Shown: positions 41,134-50,525, counted from the first letter of the stretch. The stretch: DNA of 64,000 nucleotides from Candidatus Saccharimonadales bacterium (GCA_035317825.1 DATHGB010000011.1:1-64000), one strand, 5' to 3'. A program made the numbers and translations. The notes: generated from the letters alone by a model not told the origin.

Positions 41134-41135
41134 CG

Positions 41136-42668
41136 TTAGATTTCTCGAATAGTTTCGATTTCAGCACCAAGTGCGTTGAGCCGATTTGCAAAATCTTCGT
41201 ATCCGCGGTTGATCGAATAAACGTCACGCAGGATCGATCGGCCAGGCGCGGCAAGCATGGCAAGCAAAATAACGACCGATGGACGAAGTGCGGGCGGGGC
41301 AACCACATCTGCGGGTTTCCATTTTGTTGGGCCGTGAATAAATACACGGTGCGGGTCGACAAGTTCAATATGCGCGTTTAGCTTTGTGAGTTCGGTAAAG
41401 TAAATCGCGCGGTTTTCGTATGACCAGTCGTGCACTAGCGTGCGGCCATGAGCTTTGGTTGCGATCAAACCCAGGAAAGGAAGGTTATCCATATTCACAC
41501 CAGGAAAGGGCATGCTGTGGAGCTTATCTTTTGGAGCATGAAGGACAGAACGTTTGATGCTGATATCAACGAGACGAGACTGTCCGTTTCGGGCTTTGTA
41601 CTCATCAGTTAATTCAAACTGCAAGCCCATGCCGGAAAGTATTGCCAACTCCAGTTCGATGAATTCGATTGGTGCGCGCTGGATAGTAATTTCAGAATCA
41701 GTGACAACGGCTGCAGCTACAAGGCTCATTGCTTCGATAGGGTCTTCGCTTGGGCAGTACTCGACGTCTTTATTGATGCTTTTGACACCCTTAATCTTTA
41801 GAATTGTCGTGCCGATTCCTTCAATCTTGACACCGAGTTTTTCTAGGAAGAAACAAACGTCCTGCACCATATAGTTTGGGCTGGCGTTACGGATAGTGGT
41901 TATACCATCGTATAGCGCAGCAGCCATAATGACATTTTCGGTAACCGTGTCACCACGTTCGGTAAGGAGGATCGTCTTCTCGATCTTTTTTTCATGAACA
42001 GTAGCATGGTAGTAGTCGGTGTTTGGCTTTGCTTCAACACTTAGTCCAAATGGCGCTAAACCGACCATGTGGGGTTCGACCGTACGTGTGCCAAGGTTAC
42101 ATCCGCCGGCAAACGGTAGCTTAAAATCGTCGTATTGATGCAAGAGCGGGCCAAGGAACATGATAACGGTACGAGTTCGCTTCGCGGCTTTGATGTCCAT
42201 TTTATCTAACTGAAGTCGCTTTGGCGGAATAATTTCTAGATCGTTATTTTTAAGCCAGCGAACTTTTACGCCAATACTTTGAAGTACTTCGATAATGCGG
42301 TTAACTTCTTCAATACGTGCAACTCGGCGAAGGGTCGTTTTGCCTTTGTTTAAAAGCGCGGCACATAGTAAACCGACAGCCGCGTTCTTGCTCGTTTTAA
42401 CTTCAATACTACCCGATAGCTTTTTGCCACCGTGTATGCGAAGGTTAATTTTACCTGACTTATTAAGGCTGACGATCTCACTAGAGAGGACTTCGCTGAT
42501 TCTGGCTATCATCTCAAGGCTGATATTTTGTCCACCCTTTTCGATACGGTTAATAGCACTTTGGCTGGTGCCAAGCGCTTCGGCCAGCTGGGCTTGGGTG
42601 TAACCCCTTGACTGACGTATTTCTTGAATTAAATCACCGATTTTGTCTAGGTAGGTGTCAGTTTGCAT
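41136..42668 (-). CDS. murA: MurA with fused N-terminal HTH domain
   Basis: 510 residues. Residues 10-70 form an XRE-type helix-turn-helix (IRQSRGYTQAQLAEALGTSQ, SAINRIEKGGQNISLEM). The rest is a UDP-GlcNAc 1-carboxyvinyltransferase: GSIEVKTSKNAAVGLLCAAL, and the active-site Cys in FAGGCNLGTRTVEPHM. It performs the first committed step of peptidoglycan synthesis. Normal MurA is about 420 residues, so the DNA-binding part is an addition. A palindrome lies just upstream, so it may regulate itself. TATACT lies 7 bases before the ATG. Confidence 0.93.
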   Translation of the reverse strand: MQTDTYLDKIGDLIQEIRQSRGYTQAQLAEALGTSQSAINRIEKGGQNISLEMIARISEVLSSEIVSLNKSGKINLRIHGGKKLSGSIEVKTSKNAAVGLLCAALLNKGKTTLRRVARIEEVNRIIEVLQSIGVKVRWLKNNDLEIIPPKRLQLDKMDIKAAKRTRTVIMFLGPLLHQYDDFKLPFAGGCNLGTRTVEPHMVGLAPFGLSVEAKPNTDYYHATVHEKKIEKTILLTERGDTVTENVIMAAALYDGITTIRNASPNYMVQDVCFFLEKLGVKIEGIGTTILKIKGVKSINKDVEYCPSEDPIEAMSLVAAAVVTDSEITIQRAPIEFIELELAILSGMGLQFELTDEYKARNGQSRLVDISIKRSVLHAPKDKLHSMPFPGVNMDNLPFLGLIATKAHGRTLVHDWSYENRAIYFTELTKLNAHIELVDPHRVFIHGPTKWKPADVVAPPALRPSVVILLAMLAAPGRSILRDVYSINRGYEDFANRLNALGAEIETIREI

Positions 42669-42679
42669 GAATTTTAGTA

Positions 42680-42697
42680 TATATCATGTATGATATA
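42680..42697. promoter_or_regulatory. Palindromic operator between murA and glyA
   Basis: Perfect inverted repeat TATATCAT-GT-ATGATATA. It overlaps the murA -10 box (42676-42681, minus) and covers the expected -35 place of glyA (its -10 TATAAT is at 42710-42715). A regulator bound here would affect both genes; the MurA HTH domain is the obvious candidate. Confidence 0.6.
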
Positions 42698-42741
42698 CGG
42701 TCAAGCTGCTATAATAAGACGTAAATAGGAGAGGTACAGCC

Positions 42742-44019
42742 ATGCAGGATACACAAATTGCCGATTTAATTACAGGTGAAGAACAACGAGAACGTGACGG
42801 ACTAGAGCTTATTCCAAGCGAAAACTATGTAAGCCGTGAAGTACTGAACGCGCTAGGAAGCATATTTACGAATAAGTATTCCGAAGGGTATCCAGGCAGG
42901 CGCTACTACGGCGGACAAGAATTTACCGACCAAGTCGAACAGCTAGCTATCGATAGGGCTAAGAAGCTATTTAATGCCGATCATGCCAACGTACAGCCAC
43001 ATTCGGGCGCACCAGCAAACGAAGCGGTATACAGCGCATGGTTAGAACCAGGCGACACAGTGCTTGCAATGGACCTATCTCACGGAGGACATCTAACGCA
43101 CGGAGCACCCGTGACGCGTAGTGCGCATCTATATAACTTTATTCGTTATAAGATGAAAGATCCTGCGACTGGTGAGATTGACTATGATGAGCTGCGACAG
43201 CTAGCACTGACGCATAAGCCAAAAATTATCCTTGCAGGATTTAGTGCGTACCCACGCGAACTGGACTACGCTAAGTTTGCTGCAATTGGTAACGAAGTCG
43301 GCGCGCTACTAATGGCTGACATGGCACACATTGCAGGCCTCATCGCCGGCGGCGTTGCCCGTAACCCATTCGATGACGGATTCCATGTTATTACGACTAC
43401 AACCCACAAAACACTTCGTGGTCCACGTGGCGGTCTGATTCTATCAAAAGGAACTGTCGGTAACCCACTTAAAGCTCCTGAGAAGACTCTTGAAAACATT
43501 CCGACACTAATTGACCGTTCGATCTTCCCGGGTATGCAAGGCGGCCCTCACATGCACTCTATCGCAGCAAAAGCTGTCGCCTTTCATGAGGCATTGCAAC
43601 CAGAATTCAAAATATATGCTGCCCAAATTGTAAAAAACGCGTCTACGCTAGCTGACGCATTACAAGAACGGGGTTTCCAACTAATCACTGGAGGTACAAG
43701 CAACCACCTGATCCTTGCTGATGTATACAAAAGTTTTGGAATTGATGGTAAAGTTGCCGAAAAAGCATTAGACAAGATTGGCCTGACTTTGAACGCTAAC
43801 AGTGTTGCCGACGATCCACTACCACCATTTCGTCCAAGCGGCATTCGCTTAGGTACTCCAGCCCTTACGACACGCGGCTTAAAGGAAGAGCATATGGTGC
43901 AGATCGCAGAATGGATGAAACAGGCAATTGACGCTCGTGAAGATGAAGAAACACTTGCAAAACTCCGCGCCGAAGTAAAGAAGTTCGTCGCAAAATTCCC
44001 ACTGCCTAGCGATAAATAA
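42742..44019 (+). CDS. glyA: Serine hydroxymethyltransferase
   Basis: 425 residues behind AGGAGAGG. The N-terminal LIPSENYVSREVLNALGSIF, YPGRRYYGGQEFTDQVEQLA and the PLP lysine in HVITTTTHKTLRGPRGGLIL are diagnostic. It turns serine into glycine and loads one carbon on tetrahydrofolate. FolD, also in this window (60028), uses that carbon unit. Confidence 0.97.
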   Translation: MQDTQIADLITGEEQRERDGLELIPSENYVSREVLNALGSIFTNKYSEGYPGRRYYGGQEFTDQVEQLAIDRAKKLFNADHANVQPHSGAPANEAVYSAWLEPGDTVLAMDLSHGGHLTHGAPVTRSAHLYNFIRYKMKDPATGEIDYDELRQLALTHKPKIILAGFSAYPRELDYAKFAAIGNEVGALLMADMAHIAGLIAGGVARNPFDDGFHVITTTTHKTLRGPRGGLILSKGTVGNPLKAPEKTLENIPTLIDRSIFPGMQGGPHMHSIAAKAVAFHEALQPEFKIYAAQIVKNASTLADALQERGFQLITGGTSNHLILADVYKSFGIDGKVAEKALDKIGLTLNANSVADDPLPPFRPSGIRLGTPALTTRGLKEEHMVQIAEWMKQAIDAREDEETLAKLRAEVKKFVAKFPLPSDK

Positions 44020-44047
44020 TATCTATAGAGAAAGCTGAGAATGATAA

Positions 44048-44251
44048 TCCACTAGATATCAATTATCTCAGGTTGATTATTCTCACGGAGTAAACGGCAG
44101 TCCCGATGACCATGATGATTGGCTTGCGGTTTCGTTAGGAATGAATGATTTTATAACTTCACCATTTGAGTACTATAATACTCAAAACAAATCTTCTAAA
44201 TCTAAAAATCAAATTGATCGCTCACATATGACTAACGCCATCCAACGGTAA
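44048..44251 (+). pseudogene. Phage-like gene fragment, possibly terminase C-terminus
   Basis: An open frame of 67 codons without a start codon, between stops. It reads QVDYSHGVNGSPDDHDDWLA and later NQIDRSHMTNAIQR. The H-G-x-x-G-S-x-D-D-H-D-D part resembles the C-terminal nuclease part of phage large terminases, which is inference. It lies directly after glyA and is not continued in any frame upstream. Confidence 0.4.
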
Positions 44252-44261
44252 GCGGTAAATA

Positions 44262-44294
44262 AATAATACCCTGATGATCTCAGGGTATTATTTT
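44262..44294. terminator. Bidirectional terminator
   Basis: AATAATACCCTGA-TGATC-TCAGGGTATTATT with T-rich ends. It ends the pilin gene and the rightward transcript. Confidence 0.88.
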
Positions 44295-44331
44295 AATATC
44301 TATATCCTTAAAGGCGGGTAACGTGCTTAAG

Positions 44332-44826
44332 CTAGCAGCCCGGACCAACTTTAACGGAGGTAACTGTACTTGAAGTATAGTCGTAATAGAATACATTTGC
44401 GCCGAGTGCTGCACCACAGAGATAGTAGCCAACAATTTGATTGTTGTTATTGTTGCTCGTTGAATAGCCAGTACCCGCGGCAGCAGATGCGTATACGACA
44501 TCCGTAGGATCATCCAACTTCGCTTCTGCACCTGCACTAATAGTACCTGTTGCACCACAGGTGCCGGTTGTTTGAGAAGTGTCTGTTTTATTCGTAGTTA
44601 ACTGACACCAAGTAGGATAGGATGAGTTAATTGTATTGTATGCTTGTGTTTTTTTTACTATTGAAGTTGCAAGGCTTTGACCGGCACTTGTTTTTGCTCG
44701 GTTCTGAATTCCGTTATAAGCCACAATCGTAATAGCCGCAAGAATAGCGATCACGACGATCACGATCAAAAGCTCGACGAGAGTGAAGCCACGATCAGAC
44801 TTTAAAGATTTAACACTACGAAACAT
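44332..44826 (-). CDS. Type IV pilin-like protein
   Basis: 164 residues. After the leader SLKSDRG comes FTLVELLIVIVVIAILAAIT, the processed N-terminus with Glu5 of type IV pilins. The tail has Cys pairs (WCQL, TGTC, LCGA) and ends VGPGC. A ribosome site AGGAGG precedes the ATG. It is a paralogue of 45377-45856 and shares a near-identical 75-base stretch coding the first helix. Secreted to the cell surface as a pilus subunit. Confidence 0.9.
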   Translation of the reverse strand: MFRSVKSLKSDRGFTLVELLIVIVVIAILAAITIVAYNGIQNRAKTSAGQSLATSIVKKTQAYNTINSSYPTWCQLTTNKTDTSQTTGTCGATGTISAGAEAKLDDPTDVVYASAAAGTGYSTSNNNNNQIVGYYLCGAALGANVFYYDYTSSTVTSVKVGPGC

Positions 44827-44988
44827 GTTATGTTCGCCTCCTAATTATACTTATCTTTAATAAGAATACTCTTAATATGCTTATGCTGCAATATTATCCT
44901 AAAAGTTCTTATCCACACCTACCATCATCTTGCACACATTTACTCACAGCCGTTAGGCTGGAAAGGAATGCAAATGAGGTATCGTTCC

Positions 44989-45272
44989 ATGACAGACAAG
45001 CAACTCCATGTCTACGAAGCCCGTATCCGTTTGGGCTGGTTTCGGGCCGCCGAAGAACTCGGCAGCGTCACTAAAGCATGTGCTGCGACCTGAAGCGAGC
45101 GGATCTGCTTCATACCACCAAGAAGCATGTGTCCATGTCCAGCGCCGTCTCAGTGATCGTCAATACGTCCCTGGTGAGGTTGGCCAGATGGACATCAAGC
45201 ACTGGAAGAAAACCGTCTAACCAGTACGGCATTGTCGACTGTGCCACCAGGATTAAATACAAGCGGGCATAA
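44989..45272 (+). pseudogene. Decayed IS481-type transposase
   Basis: Three reading frames each hold one piece of a transposase: an N-terminal HTH (YEARIRLGWFRAAEELGSVT), then YVPGEVGQMDIKHWKK, where the first Asp of the DDE core lies, then QYGIVDCATRIKYKRA. At least two frameshifts break it and the remainder of the catalytic core is gone. It is more GC-rich than its surroundings, as expected of an imported element. No inverted repeats seen. Confidence 0.72.
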
Positions 45273-45322
45273 GCGTATTATGCAATACCTTTGACTTTTA
45301 CAAGGTGTGCCCTTGTTTGCAT

Positions 45323-45362
45323 AAAAATAACCTGGATATTCTCCAGGTTATTTTTATTTTGC
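45323..45362. terminator. Terminator after pilin gene
   Basis: AAAAATAACCTGGA-TATTC-TCCAGGTTATTTTT, a 14-bp stem ending in T/A runs on both strands. Confidence 0.85.
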
Positions 45363-45376
45363 TAAGAGGTTAGCTA

Positions 45377-45856
45377 CTAACAGCCAGCACCAGCTTTAAT
45401 AAGAGTCGCAGCTGGGGTTCCTGCTGCATAGTCCCAGTACCAGATACTCGCCCCTCCGGGACATCCCCAAACGGCGACTGCATTGCCATTATTTGCATTA
45501 CTGGCAGTAAGACCACTTACTGTTCCACTTGTAGCGGTGCCAAGCATAGATCCAATATTGTCAACTACTGCTTCGCCTACGGTTGGTGCAGTATTAGCGT
45601 ACGAGTTCATGCTTGTGCCCGTTACGGCTCCTGCAGGAGAAAAGTAGGCAGATTTAATAGCGTTAAGTGCTTCGAACTTCTTGACGGTAGCATTTGCCAA
45701 GCTCTGTCCTGCACTTGTCTTAGCACGGTTCTGAATTCCGTTATAAGCCACAATCGTAATAGCCGCAAGAATAGCGATCACGACGATCACGATCAAAAGC
45801 TCAACAAGCGTAAAGCCGCGGTCCTTTTTCATAGTTTTAATGTTATTAAGAGTCAT
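45377..45856 (-). CDS. Type IV pilin-like protein
   Basis: 159 residues. TMKKDRG precedes FTLVELLIVIVVIAILAAIT with Glu5; the rest is Ala/Ser/Gly/Thr-rich and ends IKAGAGC, like its paralogue at 44332. Ribosome site AGGGGGC before the ATG. Probably another major or variant pilin. The two genes may exchange sequence by recombination across their shared N-terminal part. Confidence 0.9.
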   Translation of the reverse strand: MTLNNIKTMKKDRGFTLVELLIVIVVIAILAAITIVAYNGIQNRAKTSAGQSLANATVKKFEALNAIKSAYFSPAGAVTGTSMNSYANTAPTVGEAVVDNIGSMLGTATSGTVSGLTASNANNGNAVAVWGCPGGASIWYWDYAAGTPAATLIKAGAGC

Positions 45857-45926
45857 CTTAATTGCCCCCTAGTTAATTGCTTTTATGTGAGTATAATACT
45901 ACTCTCGATGGATAAGCGCAAGCATC

Positions 45927-46718
45927 TTAGTTAAGTTTATCCACACGCAGCACCCCGCTATTTGTGAATTGACGTCCGGCCGTTGTTTTCGCAGCATTTA
46001 TGGTAACTTCGATAGTTGACGCATTGCCCGCACTGGCGTCTCCCAGATCTGTCGCTGTGGTCGCATCGAGGTAATATTTCACATCAAAGGAGCTTACATC
46101 TTGCATGACCTCGACATCATTTGTCTGGCAACGAGCGCTTGCCGTATACGGAGGGACGCAGGTATTGCGTTGCCATGGAACGGCGCACACCGTGTTTGCA
46201 TCAACCGTTGCGTTGGTATTGTATGTAGGGACGACGGTTCGCCGCCACAAAGACCCGCTTTTTATAAAGTAGATTATCTGAACTGGCAGAATGACATTAA
46301 AATTTTGCGTTGCTGAGCCACAGGCTGCTGGCTGGTTTGCGCGGTACACTAGTTGACGAGTGGTATCTGAAGGGGTTTTATCTGTTGCATTTGTTGACAG
46401 AATGAGGTTACTCGTATTAGTAAATGCAGCTGTTCCTGCAAAATTACTGTCGCTTCCTTGAGGTGAGGCGAGCGTTCCTGTGGTTGTTAAAAATTGCGTA
46501 GCAAGACGGGTATCTTGCTCGATGCGATCAAGAGCCTCTTGGGTTTCAAAAGTGACTGTACTACGATCACGGGTGATTAATACGTCACCGACAATCGCAG
46601 TCATAACTGCGATGAAAGCCCCCAAGACAAGAATAACGACAGGGGCAACCACAAGCATTTCTACCAGTGTGAAACCCTTTGAGTGTTGGTTATTATTGTG
46701 GCGTAGCGAAAATCGCAT
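45927..46718 (-). CDS. Minor pseudopilin, PilW-like
   Basis: 263 residues from ATG 46718. QHSKG precedes FTLVEMLVVAPVVILVLGAF with Glu5, then an extended beta-rich domain with a Cys-x4-Cys-like CVPPYTASARC segment. The size and TRDRSTVTFETQEALDRIEQ region fit PilW/GspJ-type minor pilins. It overlaps the gene before it by 26 bases, so translation is coupled. Confidence 0.85.
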   Translation of the reverse strand: MRFSLRHNNNQHSKGFTLVEMLVVAPVVILVLGAFIAVMTAIVGDVLITRDRSTVTFETQEALDRIEQDTRLATQFLTTTGTLASPQGSDSNFAGTAAFTNTSNLILSTNATDKTPSDTTRQLVYRANQPAACGSATQNFNVILPVQIIYFIKSGSLWRRTVVPTYNTNATVDANTVCAVPWQRNTCVPPYTASARCQTNDVEVMQDVSSFDVKYYLDATTATDLGDASAGNASTIEVTINAAKTTAGRQFTNSGVLRVDKLN

Positions 46719-47085
46719 GGACAACTTGCTCCTGGGGCGCTGGCCCGTAGGTTACGGTAACTTGCACTTTAGACGTTGTGGTCGTGCCCGTCCCAGTCGG
46801 GCAGCTGATGTTGACGCTAATAGTAGGGTTGAGAAGTCCGCTGCCAGCTGGAATCGTCGCTGCGGGGTTTGAAGCCACACACGGCTTCACTACCTGAGGC
46901 GAATATTTACGGAGGGCTGCGTAAGCAATATTGCTGGCTTTGGCCTGTGTCCTTGCAGCCCCGCCGTCCTGAAGGATAACCGTATATAGTTGATACCCGG
47001 TAGCCAAAAAGGCCACCGCAACAAACAAGGTGACTAATAACTCAACGGCAGTGAATCCAGATTCGGTGTATGTAGGTAATTTCAT
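46693..47085 (-). CDS. Minor pseudopilin
   Basis: 130 residues with TESG then FTAVELLVTLFVAVAFLATG, keeping Glu5. Middle gene of a three-gene minor-pilin operon; its ATG overlaps the stop of the first (47082-47085). It likely helps prime pilus assembly. Confidence 0.85.
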   Translation of the reverse strand: MKLPTYTESGFTAVELLVTLFVAVAFLATGYQLYTVILQDGGAARTQAKASNIAYAALRKYSPQVVKPCVASNPAATIPAGSGLLNPTISVNISCPTGTGTTTTSKVQVTVTYGPAPQEQVVHAIFATPQ

Positions 47086-47633
47086 TGGTGTTTACTCATT
47101 ATTTTACGAACAACATTGTCTTTCTCGGTACGATAATAGAGGTTAAAACGTATACACCCTCCATTAAAACATACATTATTACTCGAATCGATCGGTTCGT
47201 ATACGTATTTACTGATTGTCGTCATGCTATTGACGGTTGCTGCTACTTCGGCGGCGCAGGCGCTCGCACACATAAAATCAAGGTTGCTGCCCGTGCCTAA
47301 TATTTTTTCGGTTCCAGGAAGAAGTTCTTGGAGATAGCCACCACTGACGGATGTGGGTACAAATCCTGCCTTTGTAAATCCTAACGCATGGAACATTTCA
47401 TTAATTCCAGGATATTCGCTTTTATTGATATAAGCCGAAGTCGCACGAGGGTTGCCATTGGCGTATCGAATTTCTAATCCCCTTGCGATAACTTCCGCAT
47501 CGGTTGCCCGTTTTTCGTCGCGGGCGTTAACCTGAACGGAACGCAAATTAAATACGACGAGGGTCATTAAGATCACCATAATGGTAATAGTAATGAGGAG
47601 CTCGACAAGCGTAAATCCAGCACGACGGTTCAT
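47082..47633 (-). CDS. Minor pseudopilin, GspH/PilE-like
   Basis: 183 residues with MNRRAG then FTLVELLITITIMVILMTLV. Residues 35-60 (NARDEKRATDAEVIARGLEI) form the usual alpha-helix after the anchor. Four Cys near the C-terminus (MCASACAAE and VCFNGGC) could form disulfides. First gene of the minor-pilin operon. Confidence 0.87.
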   Translation of the reverse strand: MNRRAGFTLVELLITITIMVILMTLVVFNLRSVQVNARDEKRATDAEVIARGLEIRYANGNPRATSAYINKSEYPGINEMFHALGFTKAGFVPTSVSGGYLQELLPGTEKILGTGSNLDFMCASACAAEVAATVNSMTTISKYVYEPIDSSNNVCFNGGCIRFNLYYRTEKDNVVRKIMSKHQ

Positions 47634-47674
47634 GTTATTAGCATAAGAGGTTTGGTGAATCTAAGCAAGCGTCT

Positions 47675-48694
47675 TTAAATTTCAAGAGGCTCTTGTTCGA
47701 TCATAATATGGAACTGATCGCGAACCGCACCTATAATTTCGTCGCGTGCCGCAGCTAGATCAGAATAGCTTTTTGCAGATTCGTTAATAAGGACAAGAGC
47801 ATTTTTATCGTGTATGTGCATTCCGTGAATGGTTTTGCCCTTTAGTCCGGTTCGCTCAATGAGCCACCCTGTCGGGACTTTAAAACGTCCATCGGACATG
47901 TCGTAGGTTGGAATATCGGGATATTCTTTCCGTAGTTCGTTTAACTGCCAATCTTCAACGATCGCGTTCTTAAAAAACGACCCCGTATTTGGAGTAAGCG
48001 CTGGGTCGGGGAGTTTATCACTGCGGATAACGGTGACTGCATCGCGGATTGCGTGAGGTGTAAAAATAGTAATGCCGTGAGATTCGAAATAATCTTGGAT
48101 TGCTTTATAAAATGGCGGTTGGGGTGCGGCTTTGTAAAGTTTAAGGGTAATCGAAGTAATTACGTAACGGCCAGACTCAGTTCCGCGAAAAATACTATGA
48201 CGGTATGAGAAGCCGCAATCTGCATTGGAAAGAAGCACGAATTGGTTGGTTTGAATGTCGTACGCTTCAACGGATACGAGTGTTTCGGCAATTTCTTGGC
48301 CGTACGCGCCCACATTCTGAACAGGGGCGGCGCCTGCGGTTCCTGGAATAGCCGACATCGCCTCTATACCTGAAAGGTTCATGCCGACTGCTCGTTTAAC
48401 AACTTCGTCCCAGTTTTCACCTGCACCGATTTTTATGGTTGTACCCATTGAATCGTCGGCAATAACTTCAAAACCCGGAATACGATTACGAATAATGATG
48501 CCTTGAAATCCTTCATCTCGAACGATAACGTTACTGCCACCGCCAAGTATAAAGATGGGAAGATTTTGCGTATGTGCATTATTGCAAACAACTGCAACAT
48601 CATCGGCAGTATGGACTTCTGTCATAAACCGAGCGTTGCCGCCTAGTCGCATCGTCGTATAGTTTTTTAGAGGTATATTTGTATGAATATCCAT
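47675..48694 (-). CDS. murB: UDP-N-acetylenolpyruvoylglucosamine reductase
   Basis: 339 residues, type I MurB. NYTTMRLGGNARFMTEVHTA, FILGGGSNVIVRDEGFQGII, the FAD and substrate region GIEAMSAIPGTAGAAPVQNV, and FSYRHSIFRG with the catalytic Ser region. It reduces the MurA product to UDP-MurNAc with NADPH, the step after MurA (41136). Confidence 0.95.
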   Translation of the reverse strand: MDIHTNIPLKNYTTMRLGGNARFMTEVHTADDVAVVCNNAHTQNLPIFILGGGSNVIVRDEGFQGIIIRNRIPGFEVIADDSMGTTIKIGAGENWDEVVKRAVGMNLSGIEAMSAIPGTAGAAPVQNVGAYGQEIAETLVSVEAYDIQTNQFVLLSNADCGFSYRHSIFRGTESGRYVITSITLKLYKAAPQPPFYKAIQDYFESHGITIFTPHAIRDAVTVIRSDKLPDPALTPNTGSFFKNAIVEDWQLNELRKEYPDIPTYDMSDGRFKVPTGWLIERTGLKGKTIHGMHIHDKNALVLINESAKSYSDLAAARDEIIGAVRDQFHIMIEQEPLEI

Positions 48695-48754
48695 TGGCTT
48701 TCATTATAGCCATACATGCGAAAACTTGCTAGGAAGGCACTGCTCTCAGGATTA

Positions 48755-50338
48755 TTACTCTTGTTCAGGGGTGGTTTTTCGTATACGTTCGTAAGCTTTG
48801 AGTTCAGTAAGGATGTCATCCATTGTCACTAACGAAGACTCAACCCCTGTAAGCCCTTCGTCGCGTACCTTCTTTTCTAATGTTCGCCGGATAATTTCGG
48901 CGATATCTGCGCCACTAAAATCTACTGCATCACTAGATATAGCGCCTATGTCAATATTTTCATCAAAAAGGTTACGTTCTGCAAGGCTGTTAGCTTTTGC
49001 TATGTGAATATCAAAAACCTGGTGGCGGCCTTGTTCGTCGGGGAGTTTAACTTCGATGATTCGATCAAGTCGTCCTGGTCGAAGCATAGCCGGGTCAATG
49101 CTATCTTTGCGGTTGGTTGATGCGACAATCATAACGTTGCCTTTGGTTTTCATGCCATCCATGTTCTGTAAGATAATGCTAATAACGCGCTGCGAAGCTT
49201 CGTGTGATCCGTTGCGGTTTGGAATGATGGCGTCGATTTCGTCAAGATAGATAATTGCGCTGTCGTCTTCGGCTGCTTTATCAAAAATCTTTTGGACGCG
49301 TTTTTCAGAGTGGCCGTACCATTTTGATGTAATATCATTTGCTGTAATCGAATAAAATGGCGCGTTTACTTCTGATGCCAATGCTTTTGCTAAGAGCGTT
49401 TTGCCAGTTCCAGGTTCGCCGTATAGCAATACGCCTTTCGGTGGCGTTGTACCCCATTTTTTGTAAAGGTCGGGATTTGAGAGGGCAAATGCTAGGCTTT
49501 TAATTTCGTTTTTCGCTTCATCCTGACCACCGATGTCGTCAAACGAAACTTCAGGCCGTTCGACGCCAAACTCGTTACTAATACTTTCCGGTGTTTTACC
49601 TTTTTCTTCTCCTGCCCCAGGAAAGGCATAACTAGTTTCTTTGCTTTGTGGCGGCGTAACTCTAATCTGTTGTTTGGGAATTGGTTTGCGTGCAGTGTCA
49701 TACGAGACATAGAGTGCCGTTGTCATAATACCAAGAATATCGCTTACGGCGCTGTCGAATGTTTCTCTGCTGAGTTTAAGTGGAGGTAGGATTTCGACGG
49801 AATCATCATAGCCCTCTTTTATTTCACCAGTAGATACGTTAATTTTATTTTCCTGAGAATAACCTCTGCCTCGTCCAACAACGATTTGCGTACCATTATC
49901 TCCTTGGACAATAATATTGCCTCCTCGTTCTATGATCTCATCGTTGGCCGCAAGTGCCCTCATAGCAAGGTGTTGAGAGATTTTGTCGAATGTTTGTTCG
50001 GCGATCTCTTTCCCGTCCTTGCTGCTAGGATATTCGATGGTCCCAAGAAGTTTGAAATGTTCTTCGTCAGAACTCATATGAAGCGTTACGCCGTCAACAG
50101 GTTGTTCGGTAAGCGTGCGTACGATATTGCCTTTTTCGCTGTTTCGCGCGCTTTCGTATAGCTCGTCGGGCTGGCTGTTAACGAATGTTAATGGGCCGTC
50201 AGTGAGCGTAGGTCGGTAGACCTCGGCACTATTTTTAGGAGTAGAGTTGTTATTTTCTGGATTTACCGTAAGAGAAAGAGAGGTCTCTTTTGACTGCGAA
50301 GTAGGTTTTTTGGGAGAACGAATTCTATCAAACATCAT
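48755..50338 (-). CDS. AAA+ ATPase of the FtsH/VCP type
   Basis: About 527 residues from ATG 50338, chosen because TAAAAT lies 5 bases before it. The N-terminal 230 residues are unlike known domains. Then one AAA module: VSFDDIGGQDEAKNEIKSLA, GVLLYGEPGTGKTLLAKALA, AIIYLDEIDAIIPNR and the second region of homology RPGRLDRIIEVKLPD. It has no membrane helix and no HExxH protease site, so it is not FtsH but more like a Cdc48/proteasomal-type unfoldase. Substrates unknown. Confidence 0.87.
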   Translation of the reverse strand: MMFDRIRSPKKPTSQSKETSLSLTVNPENNNSTPKNSAEVYRPTLTDGPLTFVNSQPDELYESARNSEKGNIVRTLTEQPVDGVTLHMSSDEEHFKLLGTIEYPSSKDGKEIAEQTFDKISQHLAMRALAANDEIIERGGNIIVQGDNGTQIVVGRGRGYSQENKINVSTGEIKEGYDDSVEILPPLKLSRETFDSAVSDILGIMTTALYVSYDTARKPIPKQQIRVTPPQSKETSYAFPGAGEEKGKTPESISNEFGVERPEVSFDDIGGQDEAKNEIKSLAFALSNPDLYKKWGTTPPKGVLLYGEPGTGKTLLAKALASEVNAPFYSITANDITSKWYGHSEKRVQKIFDKAAEDDSAIIYLDEIDAIIPNRNGSHEASQRVISIILQNMDGMKTKGNVMIVASTNRKDSIDPAMLRPGRLDRIIEVKLPDEQGRHQVFDIHIAKANSLAERNLFDENIDIGAISSDAVDFSGADIAEIIRRTLEKKVRDEGLTGVESSLVTMDDILTELKAYERIRKTTPEQE

Positions 50339-50448
50339 TAGATATTTTAACAGTTTTTTTAAAATATGCAATATATTTCATAATAAGGACTTATACGCCT
50401 GGCTACAGGTTGGCGTAGGGATAAAATCTGGTATAATTACAAAGTTAC

Positions 50449-50525
50449 GCACCCGTAGCTCAGCGGATTAGAGCACTGGTCTTCGGAACCAGGTGTCGCA
50501 AGTTCGAATCTTGCCGGGTGTACCA
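50449..50525 (+). tRNA. tRNA-Arg (TCG)
   Basis: Acceptor GCACCCG with CGGGTGT, anticodon loop CTTCGGA (TCG), T-loop TTCGAAT, encoded CCA at 50523-50525. Confidence 0.97.
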
